A stretch of 64,000 bases of DNA from Megalopta genalis (GCF_051020955.1 NC_135014.1:36598742-36662741), one strand, 5' to 3'; shown: positions 25,161 through 36,313, numbered from the stretch's first letter. The notes: generated from the sequence alone by a model not told the origin. Translations and numbers: made by a program.

Positions 25161-25490
25161 TCTCTATTTTACAAGGTCGGACCTCTCGCTCTTAAAAAAA
25201 TAGTTTCTCGTTCGACGCCCGCGTTCGGAGAGCTGCGAACGGCTCCGTGACTCGACGAACCGTTCGTCAACACGCTCGTCGCGGTGTTCGCTTGCATTGT
25301 ACGCGTTGCCGTCGTGAGTCCTTTGTCGAAGTGTTCTATCGGGCGATGTTTGAGCTTTGTAAAATAGTTGATCGACGAAGTACGACAGCGAGCGTGTTAA
25401 CAGAGTCCTTCCGAGTAAAAACATCCGCGCAGCAGCCGTTTTGGTTCTGGCCGAGGGACACCCTCCCATGAAATCGCGCGACTAGCAGGC
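22621..25490. other. Intergenic region between NfI and CERK
   Basis: No gene recognised. A decayed A/T-rich repeat occurs near 22690-22890, TATG microsatellites at 23215-23270, and a CT run at 25116-25165. Between 24500 and 24780 the motif CGAAC/TTCGAA is dense and several short overlapping frames appear, none with a recognisable family. Confidence 0.5.
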
Positions 25491-25502
25491 CAACTTTCGC
25501 GA

Positions 25503-26666
25503 TTTATTTTCGAAAAACTGAACGACACAGAATCGGGAAAGCTTTCCCGATGGATTCGAGCATGATCGAATAACTCGCGCGAATTTTTTCACCGGCCTGC
25601 ACTCGACAGTTTTCGGTGGACGCAGCCTCGACCGATTTACGGTCCCCAAGACGCGTTAATTTCGAAACGCATTGAACGAAGCTGTCCCGAATCGTCGAGT
25701 CGGAAAAACGTCTCCGCAGCGCTGGATCGTGCCAGAATCTACTGCGAAAAGTTTCGTAGTTCTAGGGTCGCTCGTCACCTCGTTAATAAATTCTTGAGGA
25801 TGGCCTAGTTTCGGGCGATTTGTCGGGAGGTTGGTGCCGAGGAGTTGAGCGAAAAGAAAGGGAACATCGGCCGAGCATCGTGCGAATTTAAACGAGATCC
25901 TGTGTCCGTGAAGTCTACGACGAGTGTCTACCGTCCTGGAAGAACACAGAACCAGGCACAGCGTCGTTCAATGTTCGTAACATTGTTCGGTGTCCGAGGG
26001 AAGTTCGGCGGAGTGGCCGGACGCCTGCTCGAAAGGCAACAAACGTCGCGCGAAGGCGTCCTCTCGCAGATGCTCACCTGCGACTTTCGGCTCTGGCCAA
26101 GCATTGAAATGTGCACATACAAAAGCTCTCGGATCGTTCGAATATTTCTAGAATGTCGGAACCTCGAATGTTGTAGACACTAAACTCTCGAATACGAAAT
26201 TTTTAAAATTCTAAAGGATCTCGAAGGCCGGTTCTTCGTGATCTTCTTCGAGATTTGCGCGTCGCAAACGACAGATCTCAGCCGAAGGATCACGAAATTT
26301 GCGATCTCCGGTTTCCGGAGACCCCGATTGCCGAATTGGAAAATTGGCGATCCTCGATTTCCGACTCTTCGAGTTCCTCAAGCTGTCTTAGTTAAAAGTT
26401 GTCGCTGCTTTGGCGTCGCAAATTCTTGCTCTTCCGGGTCTGCGACGTTTGCTTTTCGAATGTCCGAGGATTCTGGACGCTGTACAGACATCTCGAGAGC
26501 TGCTGGATGCCTGGAGGCTTCGCAGAAATTGTCCGGAATCCTAGAGACTCGAAATATAAAGCGAACGTTCGAGTCTTTGGATGTCTCGGTGCGCTCGATT
26601 CGCGAGCGACATCGATCGATCGAAGGAACTATGTGACTTCAATGCCGTCGGATGCTCTTCCGGTGA
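25503..26666 (-). other. Candidate CERK 3' UTR
   Basis: The CERK stop is at 26667-26669 on the minus strand. The first good AATAAA on that strand lies at 25503-25508 (TTTATT on plus), which would give a 3' UTR of about 1.2 kb. The 132-codon plus-strand frame at 26238-26636 is repetitive and unrecognised. Limits are a guess from the hexamer only. Confidence 0.35.
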
Positions 26667-26742
26667 TTAACAGAAACAGGTCCTCTCGTGAACTGGTTCT
26701 TGAACTCGTCTCGTGAACACGTTCACTAGTTGGCAGTGTACC
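26667..26742 (-). CDS. CERK: Ceramide kinase, last coding exon
   Basis: Terminal exon on the minus strand. The acceptor GTTCGCAG precedes a base that completes Arg begun in the previous exon, and the sequence then reads VHCQLVNVFTRRVQEP and ends CFC-TAA at 26667-26669. Human CERK ends in the comparable RVHCQLVRLFARGIEE, so this is the true C-terminus with a slightly longer tail. The exon was found by phase and homology, because it is too short to stand out on its own. Confidence 0.88.
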
Positions 26743-26860
26743 CTGCGAACACGCAGAACGTTCCACAAATTTTATTGTCTGGTTCCGTTAGAATAATGTC
26801 AAGCTGATTTCAATTTCAGCCGAATTTATGGGAGCCGTAGGCGCTCGCAGGTGCGTTTAC

Positions 26861-27030
26861 CTGATTTTCACGTTCGAGTTATCGATCACTTCGCCGTCGC
26901 AGTTCCACACGCTTAAGCTTGACTTCATGTAGCGGGTGTCGCTCTGGTTATCGGACTGCATGTGCAACGTTGGCAGCGCCCGGAATGTGAACTCTCTCGC
27001 TCTGTACACCTCGACGAACGGCAGGTCGTA
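26861..27030 (-). CDS. CERK: Ceramide kinase, sixth exon seen
   Basis: 170 bp, 56 codons plus two bases. The acceptor is TTCTCATTCAAG and the donor is AATCAG|GTAAAC. It encodes YDLPFVEVYRAREFTF and, further on, SLSVWNCDGEVIDNSNVKI. These match human CERK FVEVYRVKKFQF and NSSWNCDGEVLHSP. This is the end of the C-terminal lobe of the lipid-kinase fold. The phases join the flanking exons exactly. Confidence 0.9.
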
Positions 27031-27102
27031 CTTGAATGAGAAAATGGTGACGGTCGATATTAATATCTTTATAAAAAAATTTAATTTCTTTTAATTTCGT
27101 TG

Positions 27103-27441
27103 TTTATCCCAAAAATATCTCGCGATCTGGAAATGAGAGGTTCCTGAGGTCATTTGAAGTAACTTTTTCCTTAGCGAAAATGCAATCCGCGGCTTTGTTT
27201 ACGAATTATTGACGAAAAACGCTGGCCAATGAGAGACGAGCTCGGCCGGCGCGAAGCCCAGTTCCGCTCATTGGCTCGCCCGTCTCGCGTCAGCTGGTCT
27301 CGCCTCTTATTGGTTAATGTTTTACGTTAATAACTCGTAAACAAAATCGCGGATTGCATTTTCGCTAAGGAAAAAGTTACTTCAAATGACCTCAGGAATC
27401 CCCCATTTGCAGATTGCGAGACATTTTTTAGACACCCTATA
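27103..27441. mobile_element. Long-TIR foldback MITE, copy 1
   Basis: The two arms of about 140 bp are inverted: GAGGTTCCTGAGGTCATTTG, TTTTTCCTTAGCG and AAAATGCAATCCGCGG on the left reappear reversed on the right. Two more copies lie at 52427-52791 and about 56327-56660. The core is a CCAATGAGAGACGAG / CGCCTCTTATTGG inverted pair. It sits in the CERK intron 72 bp upstream (5') of the exon at 26861-27030. Confidence 0.88.
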
Positions 27442-28129
27442 TATTTAAAAGAATCTCTTTGTGAAATTCTAAAAATCCGCGTTATATACTTGTTAGCAAA
27501 ATCTTATTGCCAGTTTTGCAAATATTAAATGTTTTTTTGATTGAAGAAAATTAAATTCTTTTAATTATACACATAGTGTGTTAAGAGACTACAACCTATT
27601 TCTCCGATACTTTCTTACTCACGAATCCTTATGCAAAGTAACAATTTTCCAAGTCGACGAAATTTTCCGATTCACAATTTTCTGCTTCAATTGTTCATCA
27701 ACTTACTTTCGCAATCTTTCGCTAGAATCTTTTATATTTTGCAATATTTTACAATTTTCTGCTTCAACTGTTCTATCACTAGATCTGTTACTATAGTCCC
27801 TTAAATTCTGTAATATACATATACAAGTCTTCCTAATCCTCGACGAAAACCGTATCAACGCCAAACGAGATCGGTATTAGGTCAGGGCCGGGCGTACGCT
27901 AATCGTAGAATCGCTGAGGAAACTTGAGATAGGTCCGGGTTAGAGCTATGCGAAGGTTTTAATTAGGCCTGGGTTAGAATCATGTTATATTTAACTTGGA
28001 TAGGAGGTGCGTTAGGTGTAAACTGTTAGGCCCGTCGATGGATTATTACTTCCACCAGTCGTAAACACAGTTCTCAAATTTTCTCTTCGACGAAAATCAC
28101 TCTAGAAAGCTTCTTAAGGGGGGAGGGGC

Positions 28130-28730
28130 TATCCTATGAACATCAGCTATCAGTAATTTTTGAAATGAAGTTTTGAAAATATGTGTTTTCACAGTATTTC
28201 TTACGACAAATTCAAATATGTAGAAAATAATTTCGTAAATATATATTTTACGTAAGAAAAAACTTTCTTTCGGCAAAATCATCGGAGCGTGAAATCCGTA
28301 CCCTTATTATTTCAATACCGTGGATATATGCGGTAAAAAAATGTCATCTCAAAAATGTTTCAAAAATGTTTATGAAAGTTATAACGTTTTTAATATTGCT
28401 ATATCACCTAAAATTACCTCAAAAACATTGCAATAGAAATAAACGGGCAACCATTGGAAATGGTTTTAAGGTAAGATAATAATATAAGTAACATAATAAT
28501 ATATAAAAAAAATTTAAGTAACATAATAATATAAAAAACGTTATAACTTTCACGAGAGTATGAATTTCGCGATCCGACGACTTTTTCGAAAGGAAAATTT
28601 TTATCTTGCGTAATAAATATTATTTACAAAATTAATTTCTGCATATTTGAATTAGTCGTAAAGAATGTTATAGAAACACATATTTCCCAAATTTTATCTT
28701 AAAAATCACTGGTAACTGATATTCACAGGG
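28130..28730. mobile_element. Diverged foldback element beside a CERK exon
   Basis: Left and right arms of about 170 bp are imperfect inverted copies (left AATATGTGTTTTCAC, right GAAACACATATTTCCC when read on plus; also ATTCAAATATG against CATATTTGAATTAG). The right end lies 27 bp from the splice donor side of the CERK exon ending at 28757. The divergence of the arms suggests an old insertion. Confidence 0.7.
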
Positions 28731-28756
28731 TTGACCTCGCTTAAAGCTTCGCTTAC

Positions 28757-28953
28757 CAAAGTCTTCTGTTTGCTGGACAGCCTGAGCAACATCCTGATGT
28801 TATTAAATAGAGAAGTATGACGAACTAGGATCACGTCGACGCAGCCGTCGCCGACGTGGCAATGGGGACTGAACCCCATCGGACTCCTGGAGCAAGCGCA
28901 GGCCAGATTAGCGCCGTTCACCATGAAGAATTTGCCTCGGACCGTCATCCATG
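28757..28953 (-). CDS. CERK: Ceramide kinase, fifth exon seen
   Basis: 197 bp. The acceptor is ATTCTGCTTCAG, with CA completing a Thr codon, and the donor is ACTTTG|GTAAGC in phase 0. It encodes WMTVRGKFFMVNGANLACAC, then SRSPMGFSPHCHVGDGCVD and VILVRHTSLFNNIRMLLRL. Human CERK has CGKFLAINATNMSCACRRSP and HLGDGSSDLILIRKCSRFN at the same place. The GDG.VD/LILVR block is the C-terminal core of diacylglycerol-kinase-like folds (DAGKc, YegS-like second domain), which helps build the lipid cleft. Confidence 0.93.
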
Positions 28954-29036
28954 CTGAAGCAGAATGCATCGATCGATCGATCGATCAATTCGTTCGACAC
29001 GGATATACGATGCAAACGATAGATTGGACCGCTTAC

Positions 29037-29189
29037 TGGATATCTCTTTGTCGGGGACGCTGTTGTGCATGTGCTGCAAACACCTGCTGCAATTCTTGGT
29101 GCATCTTGTACTCATCGCTGGGTGGCAGGGGTCCGATAGCAGGTGGATCTCACCCTCGTACCCTTTGTTCGCCAGGATCTTTTTGAACC
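29037..29189 (-). CDS. CERK: Ceramide kinase, fourth exon seen (CxxxCxxC)
   Basis: 153 bp, beginning with two bases that complete Gly (acceptor GTGATTGCAG) and ending with one base (donor TCCA|GTAAGC). It encodes FKKILANKGYEGEIHLLSDP followed by TRCTKNCSRC. The last is the C-x3-C-x2-C signature that sets ceramide kinases apart from sphingosine kinases; human CERK has CRAGCFVC there. In the family this cysteine cluster is needed for activity. The exon end is short of acidic residues found in the mammalian insert, so the linker to the next exon is shorter than in human CERK. Confidence 0.93.
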
Positions 29190-29343
29190 CTGCAATCACA
29201 TTGTAGTACATGCTATTTGAGAAGCCATTTTGCAAAATTATTAGACATTTTTCGAGGATATCAGAGAAGTCTGAAGGTTTCTGGATGATTTTGTATGCCT
29301 TTGAATAAATTTGGACAGTATCAAGCACCTTAACGCTAGGTTT

Positions 29344-30096
29344 AATTGTGCCCATAATTATGAAAGTGGTCTAAGTCAAAATTTAAAAAAAAAATGAATT
29401 TATCACTTATTTCACACGACATGATTTTAAACTAAATTTATTCAATGTAATTTTTACGATATCGTCAAAAATGAACCTTTAGATAGTAGTTGTAATTACA
29501 ACATTATGCGGAATTCATTTAGTGTTAATTATGAAAGTGGTCTAAGTCAACAATTTAAAGAAATTATATAATAAAAATTATATGATAAAAATGGATTCCT
29601 TTTTAAAAATGATTAATAAATGTTTATGAATTATTTCGTTAAAGTTGTTGTTTCAAATGGACCGTTTATTTTGAAAATGGTATAAGTTCTTTTTTTTTTT
29701 TAAATTCAAAATGCCGAATCTGAGCTTGTATTGTCTAAATACCCCACGCAACGCCACTTACAATTTCTTTCGATGACATTGGACTTACACCACTTTCAAA
29801 ATAAACGGCTCAAATAAAAATCACAATTTGTTATTACTTTAAGTCAATTATAGGACATTCAGTTAATTTTGAAAATGGTCTAAGTCAATTCAAGCTTTAA
29901 AAACAACATTTTCCTATGAAATTCACACAAAATTTCATATCTATAATAAATTTCCATTAATCAAAACTAATAAAATTATAAATTAAAATGTCGCATAATG
30001 TACAAATATTTTTTGATTTATTCAAATGCGATTCATTAAATATCTCGAAACAAGAAATATATGACTTAGACCACTTTCATAATTATGGGCACAATT
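29344..30096. mobile_element. DNA transposon remnant with perfect 35-bp TIRs
   Basis: The terminal sequences at 29344-29378 and 30062-30096 are perfect inverted copies of 35 bp, including CCCATAATTATGAAAGTGG. Related AAAGTGGTCTAAGTCAA blocks recur inside (29523 and 29873), and a second small element (29657-29813) is nested inside. No transposase frame remains. It lies in the CERK intron between 29190 and 31028. Confidence 0.85.
29657..29813. mobile_element. Nested MITE (GCCGTTTATTTTGAAA family)
   Basis: The left end ACCGTTTATTTTGAAAATGG and the right end CCACTTTCAAAATAAACGGC are inverted. The same ends bound another element at 62754-63002. It is nested within the 35-bp-TIR element. Confidence 0.75.
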
Positions 30097-31028
30097 GACA
30101 CTGATTTTGTGACTTACGATTATACAGATTGTAATAATTTTATGCGTTCATGACAAAAATGAATATATCGAATCCAAAATAGCAAAAACATTTGAACAGT
30201 TTGAAAATATTATTATATAATATAGTATAAATATACCCAGATCTCCTCAAACTTATTAAGAAAGGTATATTTTACAATTAACGTAGACAATTTTTATTTT
30301 GCATAAAAATGTGGTAATATTACAACAACGCTCTTCAAAATTCAGAATAAATGTCTTATTGTTACCTTTATATAAATAAACGGCGGATCTTCATGCAAAA
30401 TAGAAACTTTCTTCAAAAATTGCAACAAACAGAAACAAGATAGAAATTTCGATCTTTATTTCACATTCTCAATGAGTTATTGATGATAAATGGATTACGC
30501 TGCATTCTCTTAATCTCTATACTGATTCAAATTCTGTCAACCTAGTTTTATCGCATAAAAAGACTAATAATAAAACAATCGCTTTTACTGCTCCGTGAAT
30601 CTAATATTAAACAAATTTCGACGAACGACCGTCAAGAGCTCAGAAATACTTGAACAAAGATGAGAGAACATTGAGAGCCCGATAGCACTTTAGATAACCT
30701 TGGATGATTCCGGGGAACCACGGCTGACCTTGAAACGTCATGAAGGAACGGTGGTTCGGCCTCGAATAAATTCGTGCAATATCAAGTACCCAACGGAAAC
30801 GTTTCCCTCGAAAAAGTGGGACGTTGAGAAAACGGGAAGCCATCGGGTAGCAATGAAATAAAAATAGTACCTGCACGCTGTGACATACGAGAGCATACGG
30901 AAAGGTAGCGCGAGTCGACGTTTCGAGATCGAAATATTAAATGTACGAGCACTCGGCCCGCAGCGGTATAAACGTTGCAATCGTCCCGGCGAATAATTCC
31001 CGCGGCTGCACCCCGGCGCTGCACTTAC

Positions 31029-31404
31029 CGGAGTAGTCGTATCTCTGCGGACCCATCCACCTAAATTTCTCGCTGTCCCTGATCACGTCCCCGAGATACC
31101 CATAACTGAGCACGCTGGCGTACAGCCTGAGGAGGTTCTGGTCGTTGTGCACGGAGGAGATATCGAGGCCGGTGCTGTCGCCAAAAATGATATGTATCGC
31201 GGCGGTCTGCACGTCGGTCGTACCGTGGAGGCTGTACGCGATCGTGTCCGTGCTGCCGCTCGGTATCACGCCGATCGGCATCGAGGGTGACGGTAGCGTA
31301 ACGTCCGGATCGTTCGCGTCTATTTGCATGTCCCTGGTCGTCCTCAAGACCAGCCCGTTGATCACTTCCGCCAAGGTGCCGTCGCCGCCGATGCACACCA
31401 CCGC
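31029..31404 (-). CDS. CERK: Ceramide kinase, catalytic exon (GGDGT)
   Basis: 376 bp, 125 codons plus one base. The acceptor is GATGTTGTGCAG in phase 0 and the donor is TCCG|GTAAGT. It encodes AVVCIGGDGTLAEVINGL, in which GGDGT is the nucleotide-binding/catalytic glycine loop of the diacylglycerol-kinase catalytic superfamily. Next come IGVIPSGSTDTIAYS, the block typical of ceramide kinase (human IGIIPAGSTDCVCYS), then HIIFGDSTGLDISSVH, SYGYLGDVIRDSEKFRWMG and RYDYSG. The enzyme phosphorylates ceramide to ceramide-1-phosphate at membranes. Sphingosine kinases lack this exact pattern. Confidence 0.96.
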
Positions 31405-31649
31405 CTGCACAACATCGATCGTTCCTCTTCAGCGAACGCTTCTCTTTTAAACATTTTCTGCAGCGCGATTTTTTACGATCGTTCGTAACCGCGCGCGGAA
31501 TTGAATCTTTTAACGCGGAACTTACTACGACGATTTCGCGTGTTCTGTTTTCAAATTGTTGAAATTACGAACAGTTTCACAGGAGATGATTCAATTAATT
31601 TTTTCAGTTGCAACGTATATTATGTTAGAATAATAATCGCGAAAGATTT

Positions 31650-32150
31650 AACCGAAGTATAATTAAATTTTAATTCGATTAAATCAATTTTTGTTTCGAT
31701 CAATTCGATTTTCATTCGATTTTTTAATTCGATCAATTCGATTTTCATTCAATTCTAATTTGATCAATTCGATTTTCATTCAATTTTAATTCGATCAATT
31801 CAATTTTAATTCACTTTTAATTCAACTAATTCAATTTTAATTCTACTAATCCATTTTTAATTCGACTAATTCAATTTTAATTCAATTATTCCACTTTTAA
31901 TTCAACTGATTCAATTTTAATTCAATTATTCCACTTTTAATTCAACTGATTCAATTTTAATTCAACTAATTCAATTTTAATTCAATCAATTCAATTTTTT
32001 AATTCAATTTTAATTCTACTAATTCAACTAATTCAATTTTAATTCAATTTTAATTCTACTAATTCAACTAAATCAATTTTAATTCAATTTTGATTCAATT
32101 AATTCAACCAATTCAATTTTAATTCAATTTTTCGACTAATAAAATTTTAA
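31650..32150. repeat. AATTCAATTTT-rich tandem repeat
   Basis: About 500 bp of loosely repeated TTCAATTTTAATTCAA units with ACTAA/TCGA variants. A larger step (TTATTCCACTTTTAATTC) is repeated at about 31885 and 31926. Confidence 0.85.
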
Positions 32151-32403
32151 ATTAAAATTAAACTTTAATGTTCGTTTGATTATAGTTGGAATTTTATATA
32201 TCGAAGACAAGGGGTGGGTTTTGTAACGAGCGATGGATCGGAGACACAAGACAAATCAATCAATTCTGATGTTATCGAAGTGAAATTGTTCGTAAACAGT
32301 CAAGATAACGTGCCATCGGATAAGTAACCTTTCTAGACTCTCTGTAAATAATTTTTCTATCCAGTTCTTAATAAAATATCATTCAAAGTGTTCGCCTGCC
32401 TCG

Positions 32404-32920
32404 GCTGAAGAACCTCGATTATCCGGGCTGAGAAGCGTGACATAAATGTTCAGACAATAGAACACTTAGAGTAGAGGAGCCGATTAGCCACACCACAGTA
32501 ACTGGCACCATACACCACTATACTTGGTTAAAGTGCCGGATGTTATCTTGATTGATTTGTACACTAAATCGTTTTGTGTATGATGCGGCTACGATTGATC
32601 CGATTACAGGTAAAAAGCATTGAACCCTGGAACCGTCGCGTGGGTTGTTTAACACCTCAGCCGTTTGTTTTATAATTGATGTTTCTTTATTTTTTAGCAA
32701 AATGCTAAGCTAGCAAGCACTTGGCTGTCAATAGCTGCATCAGCTTGTAATTAAGGCTGCTCGCTAACAATTAATTATGGCTTAGATTCCATTCGGTTTG
32801 AGGGGGTTGTCGAGCACCCCACGCGCCGCTTTATGTAACTTTAACTGACGCGCCCGGTCCAGGGCTGAATTACAGATGATTCTGCTATTGGAGAACCGGA
32901 TAATCAAGGTTTCACCGTGT
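32404..32920. mobile_element. Possible pogo/Tigger-like MITE
   Basis: Left GAACCTCGATTATCCGGGC is mirrored on the right by ACCGGATAATCAAGGTTTCAC. ACCTCGATTATCCGG is the usual end of pogo-like (Tigger/jerky) elements. A second pair with the same ends is at 54609-54822. Exact ends and TA duplication are not clear. Confidence 0.6.
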
Positions 32921-33012
32921 CACAAACGAACTCGCCACTGTAATCGCAAAGTAAGATTCACCCTTACAACTTTGTTCTGCAAATATTTTCGGCCGAATGC
33001 CGAGATTCTTAC

Positions 33013-33206
33013 GTGAAAGTCGCTTAGGTCAGCCGTGAGGAGGGTGTCCCTGGCATGGCCGTGTCTCTCGGTGACCAGCATCTTCGTCTCTATCCCCGCG
33101 ATAGTCATCAGAGGCTGCACGTCCTTCTCCCAGATCTTCAACCCCTTCTTCTTGCCGCCGAAGGGATTAACGAACAGCAGTATCTTCCTGGGTCGTTGCG
33201 TGAGCC
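33013..33206 (-). CDS. CERK: Ceramide kinase, nucleotide-binding exon
   Basis: 194 bp. The acceptor is TTTGTTTTCCAG, GG completes Gly, and the donor is TTTCAC|GTAAGA in phase 0. It encodes LTQRPRKILLFVNPFGGKKK followed by GLKIWEKDVQPLMTIAGIET and ERHGHARDTLL. Human CERK reads LTSRPKHLLVFINPFGGKG here. This is the start of the DAGKc catalytic domain, with the NPFGGK phosphate-binding turn. Confidence 0.95.
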
Positions 33207-34185
33207 CTGGAAAACAAAGCGGGAGAAACCCTCATTTTTCTCGTCCGGTCGCCGGCAGCAGCAGCAGTAGCAGCCATATTGATTTTTCATACGGAATGGA
33301 ATTCAGGGTTTCTTCGGAACCGTCACGCAGCGGGAGTGTGAACCGGGAGATCAATACTACAGCCACTCGGTTCTCTCCCGAGAGGCCGGTTTCGAAGGAG
33401 ATTGCGTTACGGCCGCGACAAAGAACCGGCTCGATTGTGTTTCCGTTCGAGAACGTTTCCCTCGGAGCGAAAGTAATCGAACCGATGGCCGGTTAGATTG
33501 ATTAGGGCCGCACGATAGCGTCGCTCGTCGAGAGTTCAGGGAGTCGCGAGTCCGTCGATTAACTTCTATCACGCTTCGTCCAGCTGTCCAACCGGCCACA
33601 ACCCGCGAAACACGCAATTGAACAGCGTTCGTAGAAAATAATGTGGACGCCAGAATCGCGAAATTTTGTTCACTCTTCTTCAAATATTTTAGGTGTCATT
33701 CGGGTGTAATATCATTTTATAAATGGTTAAAAAATTTTTCTTTTTAGATAGGTTTGTCCACCGTCGCTTTTGTAGAAAACAATGCAAGTATCAATGCATC
33801 GTGTAAAACACAAGCAACGTGCGCTGCGAAAAGGCTTAGGTTTGAAGGGCATGCCACATGAACCTTCGTTGCCGGAGTGCACTTCAAAAGTAAGCATTGA
33901 AAAAAAACCGAGACCTCAAAGCTATGTTGGAATATGTGGATAATAAATGTCACAGTTTTTACGATAATTTACTTGAGATATCGTTAAATCAATTTTCTTG
34001 TAATACCTGCTAAGAAAATATTCGAACATCATATTACAGAAACATATTTCATATTTCCGAAAAATGTCTTTTACGAAAAAAGTGGAAATTTTTAAATTAT
34101 CGATTAAAATAATACGAATAATAATGCATATTGTATATATTAATATACGCATGTATATTAATATAATTGTTAAGATTCTCCATAC

Positions 34186-34795
34186 TTAACCCTTTGCGCT
34201 CGAAGCCTAATTAACGCAAAAAAATATTAAATTAAAATATAAATAAAATATAAGATTTAAATATAAAACATTTAAAATAGTTCTTCCGACCCATGGTTTT
34301 TCAATTTTATATGACCTAGTGCATTTTATGCATATGAAATTGTATATTGCGACCCACGCAAAAGCTCCGCTTTCAACAGCTCTTTAAATATTATTGGATT
34401 ATTTTCTCTCTTTTGAATACTCAGAAGTTTTTCCTTCTAGCATATAAGTTACAAAAACGAATCGACGCCGAGAGTCTCGCCAGAGTACCATTAGATAAAC
34501 AATGATTTCATATGTATATAGAACAGAGTGCTCTTTGTCTTTAGGTGACGTTTTTGGTTTCGTCTTTGTGAATAGTCTTCAGTCTCCTGGAGCAATCAGG
34601 AGAGTAAAGACGGTCCTTCCTCGTACATCAAATTAATAAACTAAAAGGGATAAGTTTAATTCACTGCGTTTTACTTTTATTTATCTACCCATTTCCAATA
34701 AATATAAACAAATTTGATTAATAAAATTATTTTGAGACGTGACATAACAATTTTTAATATCGCCTCGGAGTCGCCACTCGAATGTAAAAGGTTAA
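34186..34795. mobile_element. TTAA-flanked MITE, interrupted by an LTR
   Basis: TTAA at 34186-34189 is followed by CCCTTTGCGCTCGAAG. The other end is ACTCGAATGTAAAAGG followed by TTAA at 34792-34795. Inverted ends next to TTAA fit a piggyBac-type MITE. The 309-bp LTR-like insertion at 34392-34700 interrupts it. A similar subterminal GTCGCC...GCCTCGG block lies at 8688 and near 60600. Confidence 0.75.
34392..34700 (+). mobile_element. Solo-LTR-like insertion, copy 1 (309 bp)
   Basis: The element begins TATTGGATTATTTTC and ends CATTTCCAATA, with 7-bp inverted ends TATTGGA / TCCAATA. It is flanked by AATAT on both sides (34387-34391 and 34701-34705). Inside are a TATATA (34515-34520), an insect initiator-like TTCAGT (34578-34583) and AATAAA (34635-34640), an order that suits an LTR on the plus strand. 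It has no coding region, primer-binding site or second LTR. A near-identical 309-bp copy is at 40731-41039. A non-LTR explanation is possible because the ends are not TG...CA. Confidence 0.8.
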
Positions 34796-34981
34796 GCTGT
34801 AGTAATCATTATTCAAGAAACAATAACAAAAAATGCTGTGTAAGTTACGATTGTGCTAATGTTACACTCATTAATGTTTAATGTTTGTAAATTACGTTAA
34901 TTAATGTTACATTAGTTTGTAACATCGACGCGCCTCTTTGCTGATCCCTTCTATCCGATTTACTGTTTAGAATCGCGTTGT

Positions 34982-35230
34982 TTAACACGTTCCGTGCCGA
35001 GCTTTTTTTACTCGAATCTTCACACTTTGATATTTTACTAAAACTTGATGTATTACGTGCAATTATTAATTCTCGTACACGTAACAACGTAACAAAAACT
35101 TATCAACGCCCATTCTTGCGGTGGAAATTGATTCTTCGCTTCTAAATTTCTTGTAAACAATTTGTTCAGTTCACTAAGTAAACATGCAAGCGTGTACCAT
35201 CGATGGTACACGTGGCACGGAACGTGTTAA
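34982..35230. mobile_element. 249-bp TTAA MITE, copy A
   Basis: It is bounded by TTAA at 34982-34985 and 35227-35230 with inverted termini CACGTTCCGTGCC / GGCACGGAACGTG. It contains the 20-bp palindrome GTGTACCATCGATGGTACAC. Read on the other strand it matches copy B (36314-36562) with a single visible difference and the same length. It fits a piggyBac-type non-autonomous element. Confidence 0.92.
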
Positions 35231-36313
35231 TAAACGATAGATGCTGTTACCAAATAATTCGATGAAATTCGGTTAACGATCGTCTCGATTTTTGCGAATC
35301 GCGTGCCGCGCCGTGCGCCAAGACAAACGAAGTCGCCCGTCCGGGCTCGCCTTTGTGCCGGAGGCGGCCCGTTTGAAGTATCGACCGTGACCTTGGCGGT
35401 CGCGGCTCTTGAATCGCGAGGAATTGATCGACGGAACCGGTTTGCACGAAATCGTTCCAACGTCCCGGACGATTCCACGCGGCGTACGACAAAAATTACT
35501 GGCATTGTCCGGGCCGTTGTTGTTCACCGGGACAACCGGGTTAGTTATTCCTGGTGATGTTCCAGCGAAATGGTCGTTAAAATTCCTCGGATGCCGACGT
35601 TTTAACACCCGAATGCCCGCTAAACTCTCTGCAAATAGGTTTTGAACAATCGGCCGTGATCGTAGATCGCCGGCTCATGCATTAAAGAAGATTTCCTCCG
35701 GCCAGACTTTCCGATACTAATTTATACGAACACGTAATCTGCTTGCGTGCGACTCTCAATCAAGTTTTTCTGCCGGCTGCAGCCGCGATTCTGGATCACG
35801 TGTAGGATCACGGGAGAACCGGCCTTTCGTTGAATATTCGATCAAATTTTATCGCGATCGCAGCAATACGTTATGAATTCGTGAAAACTTGATTCATTCG
35901 AGGTTTCCTTTTAATAACCCTTATCGGACGTGTGTCGCGACCCACGTGTCGCTTGAATATCTGACGTCTAGCAAGGGTCAATCTATCCGGTAGAACAGTG
36001 AAACGTTTGATTTAACCCTCCTGTCACGCTTTCTATGCGAAACATTCGCGTCGTGCAGGATCGTTCGGACGCGGATCGATTTTCAAAGAATTGTCGTTCG
36101 GAAACTAGCAACACCGTCGACACCGAAAAATTTGAGAATACGATTCGAACGTTCTGGAACATCGTTTCCCTCGCCGGAACTCGATATCGCGCTGCCAAGT
36201 ATGTATATTCGATTAATCGTTAATCTCGTTCCTCTCGTGACAGCGTCGCTTGAAACAAAATGTGGGGCACGTTGTCACGATGCGACAGCGGAGGGTTAAT
36301 CGGAGCTTTTCTT

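Larger units (their letters stand above)
31405..33012 (-). other. CERK intron with AATT-rich repeat and pogo-like MITE
   Basis: Phase-0 intron. About 31650-32150 is a degenerate tandem of TTCAATTTTAATTCAA units. A possible pogo-like element is listed separately. No other gene is seen. Confidence 0.8.

Noticed and set aside
26238..26636. 132-codon plus-strand frame downstream of CERK
   Set aside because: Internally repetitive (TCTCCGG, TTCGA motifs), antisense to the probable CERK 3' UTR, no family recognised.
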